From: Clostridia bacterium
GTDB lineage: Bacteria > Bacillota > Sulfobacillia > SLMV01
Length of the DNA: 7,205 bases
Assembly (NCBI GenBank): GCA_007136565.1
Contig: SLGS01000108.1
Coordinates: 1 to 7,205 of the forward strand
Direction: 5' to 3'
The first letter of the stretch is position 1, and every line of letters begins with the position of its first letter. The notes below the pieces were generated by a model that saw nothing but the letters and a program-made list of their open reading frames with translations, was not told where the DNA came from and made no database searches. A program made the position numbers and the translations under genes. Below are positions 1 through 6,117 of this stretch, in pieces.

Positions 1-565
1 CGACGGAACCCGGACCTACTGCCCGGACGTCGTGGAGGAGATGGTCCAAAAGGGTCTTTGCTACTCCCCCACGATCCAAACCGCCTTCCGAGGCCTGGAG
101 CGGTATGCTGGTGTAGAGGGTCTATCGGCCGAGGACAAGGCGAAAAAAGAGTCGGCCAGGTACAAGCTCAGCCGGAAACTGGAGAACCTAAACGAGATGC
201 TGGAGGCGGGAGTCTCCATCATCGCCGGCACCGACGCCATTAAGGAATTCGGCGATTACGTGATAGGCTTGGAACTCTTTGTCTACGCCGGGATGACCGA
301 TGCCCAGGCGCTCGAGAGCGCGACTTCCAACGCCGCCCGCGAGATCGGGCTGGGCGATTGCTTGGGTACCCTGAGGCCCGACATGGTGGCCGACATCGTC
401 GTGGTGGACGGGGAGGCACATCGGCGGATCGCGGATCTGAGGAACGTCGTCGAGGTCTTCCAGGGCGGGCGCCGCGTGGAGGTGCCGTCGCACATCCGGG
501 AAATGATCCCCGCTACCGCGGCCCCCGGTGTCGCATCCGACGTGGGAGCCGTTCTCAACGGCTAG
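1..565 (+). CDS. Amidohydrolase (imidazolonepropionase/prolidase-like), C-terminal part
   Basis: This is the 3' part of a metal-dependent hydrolase of the amidohydrolase superfamily. Its reading frame is open from base 2, so the gene begins outside the window; 187 residues are visible. The second half of the TIM barrel is recognisable: an SPTI stretch near visible residue 22, then the strand-8 signature AGTDA, whose Asp (codon 233-235) is the usual catalytic/metal residue. After that come ELFVYAGMT, an ALESAT..AAREIG helix, LGTLRPDMVADIVVVDG and a final NVVEVFQGGRRV strand, which are typical of family members with a small beta-sandwich. Such enzymes cleave amide or peptide-like bonds (prolidases, imidazolonepropionase); the substrate cannot be told here. 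At the very edge, the residue before GT is Asp where relatives usually have a metal-ligand His (EHG). The gene is followed after 44 bases by the M20 homologue, probably in the same transcript. The family is clear; the specific activity is unknown. Confidence 0.88.
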   Translation, partial: DGTRTYCPDVVEEMVQKGLCYSPTIQTAFRGLERYAGVEGLSAEDKAKKESARYKLSRKLENLNEMLEAGVSIIAGTDAIKEFGDYVIGLELFVYAGMTDAQALESATSNAAREIGLGDCLGTLRPDMVADIVVVDGEAHRRIADLRNVVEVFQGGRRVEVPSHIREMIPATAAPGVASDVGAVLNG

Positions 566-595
566 GGATTCGGCCGGAAAGAGTGACTCGTGAAA

Positions 596-603
596 GAGGA
601 GGT
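596..603 (+). promoter_or_regulatory. Ribosome binding site deciding a TTG start
   Basis: GAGGAGGT at 596-603 is a near-perfect Shine-Dalgarno sequence, seven bases before the TTG at 610. It fixes the start of the M20 homologue at that TTG. The same frame is open far upstream inside the amidohydrolase gene, but no other start there has comparable support. Confidence 0.8.
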
Positions 604-609
604 TTCGCA

Positions 610-2085
610 TTGGATTTTGCCGAGGTAAGGAAGCAACTGGAGACCAACGAAGACCGACTGGTGGGTATGCTCGGCGACCTGGTGTCCCAGATGAGCATCA
701 GCGAGGGTCGCCGGGGTGTTAAGGAGTGCGCCCGGGTGCTCGTCGATATCCACGAGAAGCTGGGTTTCACCGAGGCTGAAGTTTTCGACACGGGCGATTG
801 GGCCAACGTTTGGGCCTTCTTGGACGAGGGCAAAGAGCACACGCTGGCAGTCTACGCGATGTTCGATCACGCTCCCGTTCCCTCGGGATGGCGACGCGAC
901 CCCTACGGTGCCGACGTGGAATCCATAGAGGAGCACCCGAAGGTGATGTTCGGGCACGGAATAGCGACGAAGGGCCCGTACATGACCTGGCTCGCCGGGA
1001 TACACGCGCTAAAACAGGCCGGTGTCACCCTGCCTTTCAACGTGGCCTGTCTCCTGGAGGGCGAGGAATTCGTCGGCAGCACCAACTACCGCAAGATGAT
1101 CAATCACTACAAGGACCGGATGGGTAACTGCATCGGTCTCATAAGCCCCTCGGCGGGGCAGGCGCCCGACGGTAGTGTCAGCGTCAACCTGGGATCCAAG
1201 GGGTGCGCCTACTTCGAGCTGGTCGCCTCCGGCGCTTCCTCGGGGCGTGGGCCCCTGGGCAAGAGCGTTCACAGTTCCGCCCAGGGTCTCGTCGAGAGCC
1301 CGGCCTGGGGCCTCCTCGAGGCCATGGGGCTCTTCACGGAAAAGGGGTCCTGGGGAACCACGGTACTCCTGGATGAGTTGAACGAGGACATATACCTCCC
1401 CGAGGGCGAAGAGGCCGAGCTGCTCGAGGGCATCATCGGGATGTTCGAGGGCAAGGATCTCAAGAAGGTCCTCCCGGGTGTCGCGGGACGCGGAGAGGTG
1501 GGTCGGCTCGTAGCCGAGGCCGAGACGACCCGCGAGGCCATCACCCGCCTCCTCTACTATCCCACCTTCAACATCAACGGGTTGAGATCCGGCTACGTGG
1601 ACATAGATTCGCCACTCTTCAGCCTCCCCGGCGAGGCCGTGGCGCGGCTGGACGCCCGCTACGGGCCGGGCCAGGATGGCGACGAGTTGATGGCGGCCAT
1701 CCGAAAGATTCTCGATGACAACGGTTTCGAGGATATCGATATCGAGAACAAGGGCGTGCATAACGCCGCCCGGGCCTCCCTGGACGATCCCATCGTGAAG
1801 GGCGTCATGGATGCCTACGAGGAAGCCGGATGCGACATGACCGTTTGGCCCATGAAACCCGCCGGCCCTCCCCTCGGGGATATCTGTTCCGAGGTCGGTG
1901 CGCCGGCCCTCGGCGGAGTTGGCCTTGGGGCCCTCGGGGCGGACAGGACCGGACCGGATGAGCAGTGGGGCGCCGCCGCGGATCAGTACATGATCCTCGA
2001 GACGGATAGCCCGGACATAGCCGGCTTCCTGGATTCCGCGGAATTTTACGCCAGGTACGTCATGGCTATAGGTGAGCACCTGTAA
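610..2085 (+). CDS. M20-family peptidase homologue with altered metal site
   Basis: The product is a 491-residue protein with the layout of M20 (ArgE/DapE/CPG2-type) metallopeptidases, which normally carry two zinc ions and cleave dipeptides or N-acyl amino acids. The usual blocks occur in order. LAVYAMFDHAPV (about 79-90) stands where the family has GHxDxxP. GHGIATKGP (115-123) stands for GxGxxDDKGP. LLEGEEFVGS (148-157) keeps the catalytic/metal Glu pair E152-E153. A lid-domain strand and SVHSS (H221) match the conserved dimerisation-domain His. RTGPDE (446-451) stands where AHxPNE is expected. By this alignment the first His is Met84, the bridging Asp is Thr120 or deleted, the later Glu/Asp ligand is Ser179 and the last His is Thr447. 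The fold and length are normal, so it is not simply decayed. It could be a non-peptidase member, a binding protein, or an enzyme with a rearranged site using the extra H87 and H116. The upstream amidohydrolase and downstream peptide importer suggest a peptide or amide substrate. Confidence 0.88.
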   Translation: MDFAEVRKQLETNEDRLVGMLGDLVSQMSISEGRRGVKECARVLVDIHEKLGFTEAEVFDTGDWANVWAFLDEGKEHTLAVYAMFDHAPVPSGWRRDPYGADVESIEEHPKVMFGHGIATKGPYMTWLAGIHALKQAGVTLPFNVACLLEGEEFVGSTNYRKMINHYKDRMGNCIGLISPSAGQAPDGSVSVNLGSKGCAYFELVASGASSGRGPLGKSVHSSAQGLVESPAWGLLEAMGLFTEKGSWGTTVLLDELNEDIYLPEGEEAELLEGIIGMFEGKDLKKVLPGVAGRGEVGRLVAEAETTREAITRLLYYPTFNINGLRSGYVDIDSPLFSLPGEAVARLDARYGPGQDGDELMAAIRKILDDNGFEDIDIENKGVHNAARASLDDPIVKGVMDAYEEAGCDMTVWPMKPAGPPLGDICSEVGAPALGGVGLGALGADRTGPDEQWGAAADQYMILETDSPDIAGFLDSAEFYARYVMAIGEHL

Positions 2086-2086
2086 T

Positions 2087-2137
2087 GATCGCCATTCCCG
2101 GGGGCGATCCGCTGCTATCGTAATCTCCCCCGGGAAT
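2087..2137 (+). terminator. Overlapping inverted repeats after the M20 gene (possible terminator)
   Basis: Two perfect stems compete for the same bases. GATCGCC (2087-2093) pairs with GGCGATC (2103-2109) around a 9-base loop. ATTCCCGGGGG (2094-2104) pairs with CCCCCGGGAAT (2127-2137), 11 base pairs around a 22-base loop. They share 2103-2104 and nest incompatibly, so only one can form at a time. No T run directly follows either stem, so this is not a textbook intrinsic terminator. It may instead end or stabilise the upstream transcript, or act as a switch. Confidence 0.45.
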
Positions 2138-2169
2138 CAAGAGCGTTTCCGCCTTTTTGGCAGGAATAT

Positions 2170-2198
2170 TTGTGATGACCTAGAAGGTCAAATAATAT
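2170..2198 (+). promoter_or_regulatory. Candidate promoter for the transporter genes
   Basis: TTGTGA (2170-2175) and TAATAT (2193-2198) lie 17 bases apart, each matching the vegetative sigma factor consensus hexamers at four of six positions. TATACT at 2196-2201 is an alternative -10 box. The region is AT-richer than its surroundings and lies about 115 bases before the permease start, so a transcript would have a leader of roughly 105 bases. The call is by eye only. Confidence 0.4.
2176..2190. promoter_or_regulatory. Palindrome, candidate repressor operator
   Basis: TGACCT-AGA-AGGTCA is a perfect inverted repeat with 6-base arms and a 3-base centre. It fills the spacer between the proposed -35 and -10 boxes, where a dimeric repressor would block RNA polymerase. 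No regulator gene is visible in the window, so the binding protein is unknown. Confidence 0.4.
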
Positions 2199-2220
2199 AC
2201 TGCCGCAGGTGGCCAATGTA

Positions 2221-2262
2221 CCCGGCGGCTGGCGGGTTTTCCGTTTAGCGCGTACCGCCGGG
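2221..2262 (+). promoter_or_regulatory. Leader inverted repeat upstream of the permease
   Basis: CCCGGCGG (2221-2228) is perfectly complementary to CCGCCGGG (2255-2262), giving an 8-base-pair GC stem with a 26-base loop. It would fall in the leader of a transcript started from the candidate promoter. It ends about 40 bases before the ribosome site, so it does not directly hide it. It could affect RNA stability or elongation. No known riboswitch was recognised. Confidence 0.3.
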
Positions 2263-2313
2263 GTCTTCCGCAGAACGGGGATTTGATCGAAGCATGACGT
2301 CCAGGAGGATATC

Positions 2314-3276
2314 ATGACCAACTACATCGTACGCAGACTGCTGGCGATAATACCGATGCTCATCGGTATCTCCATCTTGCTCTTCGTCCTCATGAACATG
2401 GCACCGGGCGGACCGGAGATGGTGATCATTGGCGATCTCGAGCGTTACAGTCCCAGCCTGGTCGCCCACATCCGGGAGCAATTCGCCCTGGATCAGCCCA
2501 TACACATAAGATACCTGCGCTGGCTCGGCAACGCCGCCCGCGGTGATTTCGGCGTTTCCACCACCCAGGCCGGTGGTGTTCCGGTGATGCAGATGATCGG
2601 CAATCGGTTCGGCGCCACCTTGCAGCTGACCGGGGGGGCTCTATTGCTCGCCGTTATAGTGGGTGTTCCCCTGGGGATCATCAGCGCCGTGCACCGTTAC
2701 AAGCTGGTGGACCAGGTGGCGACGGTGACGGCCTTCGTCGGAATCTGCTTCCCGGGCTTTTGGCTGGGGATCATGCTGATTCTTCTGTTTTCGGTGACGC
2801 TGGGTTGGACGCCCATCAGTGGCCTGGCCCCCAGTGGCATGAGGGATGTTCTCTCCGCCAGGTTGCATTACGCCATCCTGCCGACCATTACCCTCGCGGC
2901 AGTGCAGGTGGGCAGATATACCCGGTTTACCCGTTCCAGCATCCTGGAGGTACTGCAGACGGACTACATTCGAACCGCCAGGGCCAAGGGGTTATCCGAG
3001 CGCGTCGTGCTCTTCAAGCACGCGCTCAGGAACGGCCTCATCTCCGTGGTCACCATCATAGGTCTTTCCCTGCCGTTCCTGGTGAGTGGATCGGTGATGA
3101 TCGAGATGGTGTTCGCGTGGCCCGGGCTCGGGCGCCTGGCGGTGATGTCCATCCAGCGCAGGGATTACGCCGTGGTGATGGGCATCCAGATGGTGATAGC
3201 CGTCGCGGTGCTGATGGCGAACCTAATCGTCGACCTGGTGTACGCCATGATCGACCCGAGAATTAGCTACTCGTAA
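2314..3276 (+). CDS. ABC transporter permease, DppB/OppB type
   Basis: The 320-residue product is the first membrane subunit of a dipeptide/oligopeptide/nickel-type ABC importer, and its length is normal for the family. The N-terminal MTNYIVRRLLAIIPML followed by a membrane helix (about 9-29) is typical, as is the periplasmic-side segment with FALDQPIHIRYLRWL. Further hydrophobic segments lie near 104-124, 138-162, 185-203, 242-262 and 288-312. The cytoplasmic EAA loop that docks on the ATPase is clear: DYIRTARAKG at 217-226, then the HALRN stretch. FAWPGLGRL and the C-terminal MIDPRI are also family signatures. The ATG is chosen because AGGAGG sits five bases upstream. The gene is followed closely by the second permease. 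Specificity within the family (peptides, nickel, other solutes) cannot be told from the permease. Confidence 0.95.
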   Translation: MTNYIVRRLLAIIPMLIGISILLFVLMNMAPGGPEMVIIGDLERYSPSLVAHIREQFALDQPIHIRYLRWLGNAARGDFGVSTTQAGGVPVMQMIGNRFGATLQLTGGALLLAVIVGVPLGIISAVHRYKLVDQVATVTAFVGICFPGFWLGIMLILLFSVTLGWTPISGLAPSGMRDVLSARLHYAILPTITLAAVQVGRYTRFTRSSILEVLQTDYIRTARAKGLSERVVLFKHALRNGLISVVTIIGLSLPFLVSGSVMIEMVFAWPGLGRLAVMSIQRRDYAVVMGIQMVIAVAVLMANLIVDLVYAMIDPRISYS

Positions 3277-3293
3277 GGGAGTTGCCGACAGAT

Positions 3294-4163
3294 ATGACAT
3301 TGGTGGAAAGACTAAGGGAGAAGCGGGAAGACCTAAGACCCATGGTGCGGCGCTTCAAGCGAAACAAGCCCGCGGTCCTCGGTCTCATCATCGCCATTTG
3401 CTTTCTGGTGGTGGCCATCTTCGCTCCGCATCTCGCGCCCTACGACTACCGGGTGCAAGACCTGGAGCGGAGGATGGAGGTACCGTCCTCGGACCACCCC
3501 TTCGGCACCGACCGGTTCGGTAGGGACATCTTCTCGCGGGTTATCGTGGGGACGCGGACATCGGTGTACATCGGGTTCACCGCGACGGTGATGGTGGTAT
3601 TGCTCGGGGCTGTCATCGGCATCGGAGCCGGATTCTTCGGCGGTTCCATCGAGTCCGTCTTGATGAGGATCACGGACATCTTCATGTCGATTCCCTCGAT
3701 GTTCTTGATGATCGTCTTCGTGGCCGTGTTCGGTCCGAGCCTGTTCAACACCATCATCGTAATAGGTTTGACGCGATGGACGGGGATAGCCAGGCTCGCC
3801 AGGGCCAATACCATGGCCATAAGGAACGAGGATTTCGTTGAAGCCGGTTTGGCCACGGGAGCCTCGGACTTGAGGATAATCCTGCGGCACGTTCTGCCGA
3901 ACATCATGGCTCCGATAGTGGTCCAGGCCAGCCTCTTCCTCGGACAGGCGATATTGACCGAGGCCGGGTTGAGCTACTTGGGCCTTGGGGCCCAGCCGCC
4001 GCTTCCGAGCTGGGGTAACATGGTCTCCGATGGCCAGGATTATCTCACGGTGGCCTGGTGGCAGGCGACGATACCCGGGGCCGCCATCTTCTTCGCGGTG
4101 TTGGCCTTTAACCTGTTCGGTGACGGGGTCAGGGATGCCCTGGATCCCAAGATGAAAAGATAA
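3294..4163 (+). CDS. ABC transporter permease, DppC/OppC type
   Basis: This is the second membrane subunit of the same importer, 289 residues from the ATG at 3294. It shows the DppC pattern: a basic N-terminal tail with RRFKRNKPAVLG, the first helix (about 26-46), then the HPFGTDRFGRDIFSR signature at about 68-82. Further helices follow, with the EAA loop EDFVEAGLATGAS near 179-191 and the HVLPN motif. Near the C-terminus are LGLGAQPPLPSWG and LFGDGVRDALDPK, both very typical. An in-frame TTG at 3282 would add four residues, but it touches the GGGAG at 3277-3281. The ATG lies 12 bases after that site, long but workable, and is preferred. The 17-base gap after the first permease indicates co-transcription and paired assembly. 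Confidence 0.93.
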   Translation: MTLVERLREKREDLRPMVRRFKRNKPAVLGLIIAICFLVVAIFAPHLAPYDYRVQDLERRMEVPSSDHPFGTDRFGRDIFSRVIVGTRTSVYIGFTATVMVVLLGAVIGIGAGFFGGSIESVLMRITDIFMSIPSMFLMIVFVAVFGPSLFNTIIVIGLTRWTGIARLARANTMAIRNEDFVEAGLATGASDLRIILRHVLPNIMAPIVVQASLFLGQAILTEAGLSYLGLGAQPPLPSWGNMVSDGQDYLTVAWWQATIPGAAIFFAVLAFNLFGDGVRDALDPKMKR

Positions 4164-4257
4164 TGCTCGCAGTATTGTCCGACGAAATCTTGCCCGCCTT
4201 GCAGGGGGCGAGTTGCCATAGATCGACAACGATTCACCACTTTGGGAAGGGTGAAGA
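4164..4257 (+). other. Short gap between permease and binding-protein genes
   Basis: This 94-base spacer has no gene. CTCGC (4166-4170) and GCGAG (4208-4212) could pair around a long loop, with a further GCCC/GGGC (4192-4195 and 4206-4209) inside, but the structure is weak. AAGGG (4247-4251) is the ribosome site, six bases before the ATG at 4258. Binding-protein genes are often expressed more strongly than their permeases, and a structured spacer could contribute to that, but nothing here proves it. Confidence 0.5.
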
Positions 4258-5991
4258 ATGAGTATGTTCAGGAGAAGCTGGCTTTTGGTATTACTGGCCC
4301 TGATGATCGCGGGAGCGATGCTGTTCTCCTTCGGATGCGCGGATCCGGCCGAACCCGAGGATCCTGCGGATAACGGAGAAGAACCCGATACCCCCGACGA
4401 CCCCGACGAGGAAGAGCCCACCGATGAGCGAGGAGACCTGGTATGGTCGCACGCGGGAGATCCCGTCTGGTTGAATCCCGTCTTGGAGCAGGCGGGCAGT
4501 GACATCAGGACCAACAAGGTGCTCTTCGACCAGTTGATCGTCTTGAACGAAGAGGCCGAGCCCGAAGGCCAGCTGGCCGCGGATTGGGAGATCAGCGATG
4601 ACGGTCACCTCGTGACGGTCAACCTGGTGCAAAACGCCTACTTCCATGATGGCGAACCGCTGACGGCCGAAGATGTCGTGTTCACCTACAGTCTCCACCT
4701 GAACCCCGAGGTCCCCACGCGGTACGGTAGTGACCTCTGGCCCCTGGTGGGCTTCGAAGAATTGACCGACGAGGACGATCCTGCGGACTTCGAAGAATAC
4801 GAGCCGGTGGTGGCCGCCGATGAGTATACGGTCGAATTCCACCTGGACTTCCCCTTCGCAGGTTTCGTCACGGAAGCCCTGACCCTGGGTATAGTTCCCA
4901 AGCACGTGATCGAGGCGCAGATGGAGGGCGATACCGCCATCACCGAGATCCCCTTCAACGCCAATCCCGTGGGTTCCGGTCCCTTCGTCTTCAACTACTG
5001 GGATCACGAGAACGAGATGATCTTCGATGCTTTCGAAGACTACCACCAGGGTCATCCGGGCGCAGACCGGTATATCCGTCGCGTAATTCCGGATCCGACG
5101 GTCCGAGCCATGGAGCAGCAGGCCGGTAGCATCGACGTCATGGCCGTCACCGACGTCGACGTTCTAGCCGACCTGGACGCAGATCCCGACGTCGACGTCT
5201 ACGCGGTACCCGGGTTCGGTTACCGGACGCTGGCCGTGGTAAATGATCATCCCCTCTGGGAAGACAGCAGGGTTCGCGAGGCCATCGCCTACGGCATCGA
5301 TCAGCAGTCCGCGGTGGAACTCTACGGTGGCCCCATGGCAGACCTGGCCGCCGACGGCGCGCCGATAGGTCCCATCAGCTGGGCGCATCATCCGGACCTG
5401 GAGGCGCGTCCCCACGATCCCGATAGGGCCCTGGAGTTGCTCGCGGATGCCGGCTGGGAACAGGACGACAACGGAGTTCTCAGAAACGACGCCGGCGAAG
5501 CCTTCGAGTTCGACCTCCTGACTTTCCCCGGCGTGGAACGCCACGACATGAACCTCATATTCCAAGAGAACCTCCGCGGTCTCGGTATGGAAGTCGGAGC
5601 CCGCGAGGTCGCCGCCCCGGATCTCATGTACCAGATGTACGGGTCCGACCACCGCGATATGATCTTCATCGGGTGGAGTATGAGCGTAGACCCCGACGGT
5701 GAGATGTGGAGGCGCTGGCACTCGGACGAGGACGACCACAATAACTTCTACAACTTCCGAAACGATCGCGTCGACGAGTTACTCGAGATGGCGCGCTTCG
5801 AGACGGACCAGGACGTTCGCCGGGACTATTACCACGAGGTCCAAGAGATCCTCGACGAAGAGCTCCCCGGCATCAACGTCTTCTACAGCGTCAGTAATAT
5901 CGCGTTTAGGTCCAACTTCCACGGCATGAGGTTTGGAGCCGACGGATGGCAGGACTTCATACACGCGATATACCAGGATCCGATCCAGTAA
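4258..5991 (+). CDS. ABC transporter substrate-binding lipoprotein, family 5 (peptide/nickel type)
   Basis: The 577-residue product is the extracellular solute-capturing subunit of the importer. A signal peptide (basic FRRS, then a hydrophobic core at about 8-22) ends in FSFGC with Cys27 as the likely lipidated residue. The box is acceptable but has Ser rather than Leu at -3. Residues about 28-58 form a Pro/Asp/Glu-rich linker. The mature domain follows the SBP_bac_5 plan: WLNPVL and VLFDQLIVLNEEAEPEGQLA, then the family hallmark with FHDGEPLTAEDVVFTY (about 127-142). Later come YTVEFHLDFPF, NPVGSGPFVF, the second-lobe VREAIAYGIDQ, and a C-terminal YHEVQEILDEELPGINVFY. The protein is visibly very acidic throughout, suggesting salt or alkaline exposure. 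Its place after the two permeases supports one operon. Peptides are the commonest ligand in this family, but the ligand is not determined by the sequence. Confidence 0.94.
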   Translation: MSMFRRSWLLVLLALMIAGAMLFSFGCADPAEPEDPADNGEEPDTPDDPDEEEPTDERGDLVWSHAGDPVWLNPVLEQAGSDIRTNKVLFDQLIVLNEEAEPEGQLAADWEISDDGHLVTVNLVQNAYFHDGEPLTAEDVVFTYSLHLNPEVPTRYGSDLWPLVGFEELTDEDDPADFEEYEPVVAADEYTVEFHLDFPFAGFVTEALTLGIVPKHVIEAQMEGDTAITEIPFNANPVGSGPFVFNYWDHENEMIFDAFEDYHQGHPGADRYIRRVIPDPTVRAMEQQAGSIDVMAVTDVDVLADLDADPDVDVYAVPGFGYRTLAVVNDHPLWEDSRVREAIAYGIDQQSAVELYGGPMADLAADGAPIGPISWAHHPDLEARPHDPDRALELLADAGWEQDDNGVLRNDAGEAFEFDLLTFPGVERHDMNLIFQENLRGLGMEVGAREVAAPDLMYQMYGSDHRDMIFIGWSMSVDPDGEMWRRWHSDEDDHNNFYNFRNDRVDELLEMARFETDQDVRRDYYHEVQEILDEELPGINVFYSVSNIAFRSNFHGMRFGADGWQDFIHAIYQDPIQ

Positions 5992-6026
5992 GCGGGCGGC
6001 CCACAGCCGAACCCGCCCTGGGCGGA
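5992..6026 (+). terminator. GC-rich stem after the binding-protein gene
   Basis: GGGCGG (5994-5999) can pair with CCGCCC (6013-6018) around a 13-base loop; alternatively CCGCC (6013-6017) pairs with GGCGG (6021-6025) around CTG. The element starts directly after the stop codon, where a terminator or transcript-end stabiliser would be expected. No T run follows, so intrinsic termination is doubtful. Confidence 0.3.
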
Positions 6027-6048
6027 GATAGAAGGTAGTAGCCGCGGT

Positions 6049-6092
6049 GGGGATCGGCGGAGGCGGTCCACGAGTCCGCCCCGCCGACCCCC
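6049..6092 (+). repeat. Long imperfect GC hairpin before the aminotransferase gene
   Basis: GGGGATCGGCGGAGGCGG (6049-6066) folds back on CCGCCCCGCCGACCCC (6076-6091 plus C6092). The stem has 16 base pairs (5, then 7, then 4), with one bulged A (6061), one A-C mismatch (6053/6088) and a 9-base loop. It ends about ten bases before the proposed ribosome site of the next gene and is not followed by a T run. It could separate two transcripts, pause RNA polymerase, or set translation of the downstream gene. Confidence 0.45.
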
Positions 6093-6102
6093 GACCGAAA
6101 TG

Positions 6103-6109
6103 AGAGGTG
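6103..6109 (+). promoter_or_regulatory. Ribosome binding site favouring a TTG start
   Basis: AGAGGTG (6103-6109) lies eight bases before the in-frame TTG at 6118. The alternative in-frame ATG at 6100 overlaps the hairpin flank and has no Shine-Dalgarno-like sequence before it. The TTG is therefore preferred, in line with the well-supported TTG start of the M20 homologue in this window. Confidence 0.5.
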
Positions 6110-6117
6110 TAGGAGTC

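Larger units (their letters stand above)
2086..2313 (+). other. Intergenic regulatory region before the transporter genes
   Basis: This gap separates the M20 homologue from the first permease gene and contains no convincing gene on either strand. From left to right it holds overlapping inverted repeats just after the M20 stop codon, an AT-richer stretch with a candidate promoter and palindrome, and a GC-rich leader with another inverted repeat. It ends in the strong ribosome site AGGAGG (2303-2308), five bases before the permease ATG. The drop in GC between about 2155 and 2205 stands out against the flanks and supports a promoter there. Confidence 0.7.

Noticed and set aside
358..609. Upstream extension of the M20 frame into the amidohydrolase gene
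   Set aside because: The extension translates to Arg/Gly-rich low-complexity sequence in the wrong frame of the amidohydrolase, while the TTG at 610 has a near-perfect ribosome site.
1009..2079. Long open frame on the minus strand (356 codons) opposite the M20 homologue
   Set aside because: It overlaps a gene with clear family blocks and a strong ribosome site, and its translation shows no domain.
4166..4212. Inverted repeat between the second permease and the binding-protein gene as a terminator
   Set aside because: The arms are short, the loop is long and no T run follows; the two genes are more likely co-transcribed.
3333..4517. Long open frame on the minus strand (394 codons) opposite the second permease
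   Set aside because: It lies antisense to a gene with unmistakable permease motifs, and its translation is rich in Arg, His, Gly and Pro with no recognisable domain, as expected of a shadow frame in GC-rich DNA.
5152..5198. Repeated GACGTCGACGT in the binding-protein gene
   Set aside because: It encodes two Asp-Val-Asp-Val stretches in an acidic protein and follows from codon choice; there is no sign of a functional DNA repeat.
6100..6117. ATG at 6100 as the start of the aminotransferase homologue
   Set aside because: It is in frame and adds only six residues but has no Shine-Dalgarno-like sequence upstream; the TTG at 6118 does. It is kept as an alternative, not excluded.
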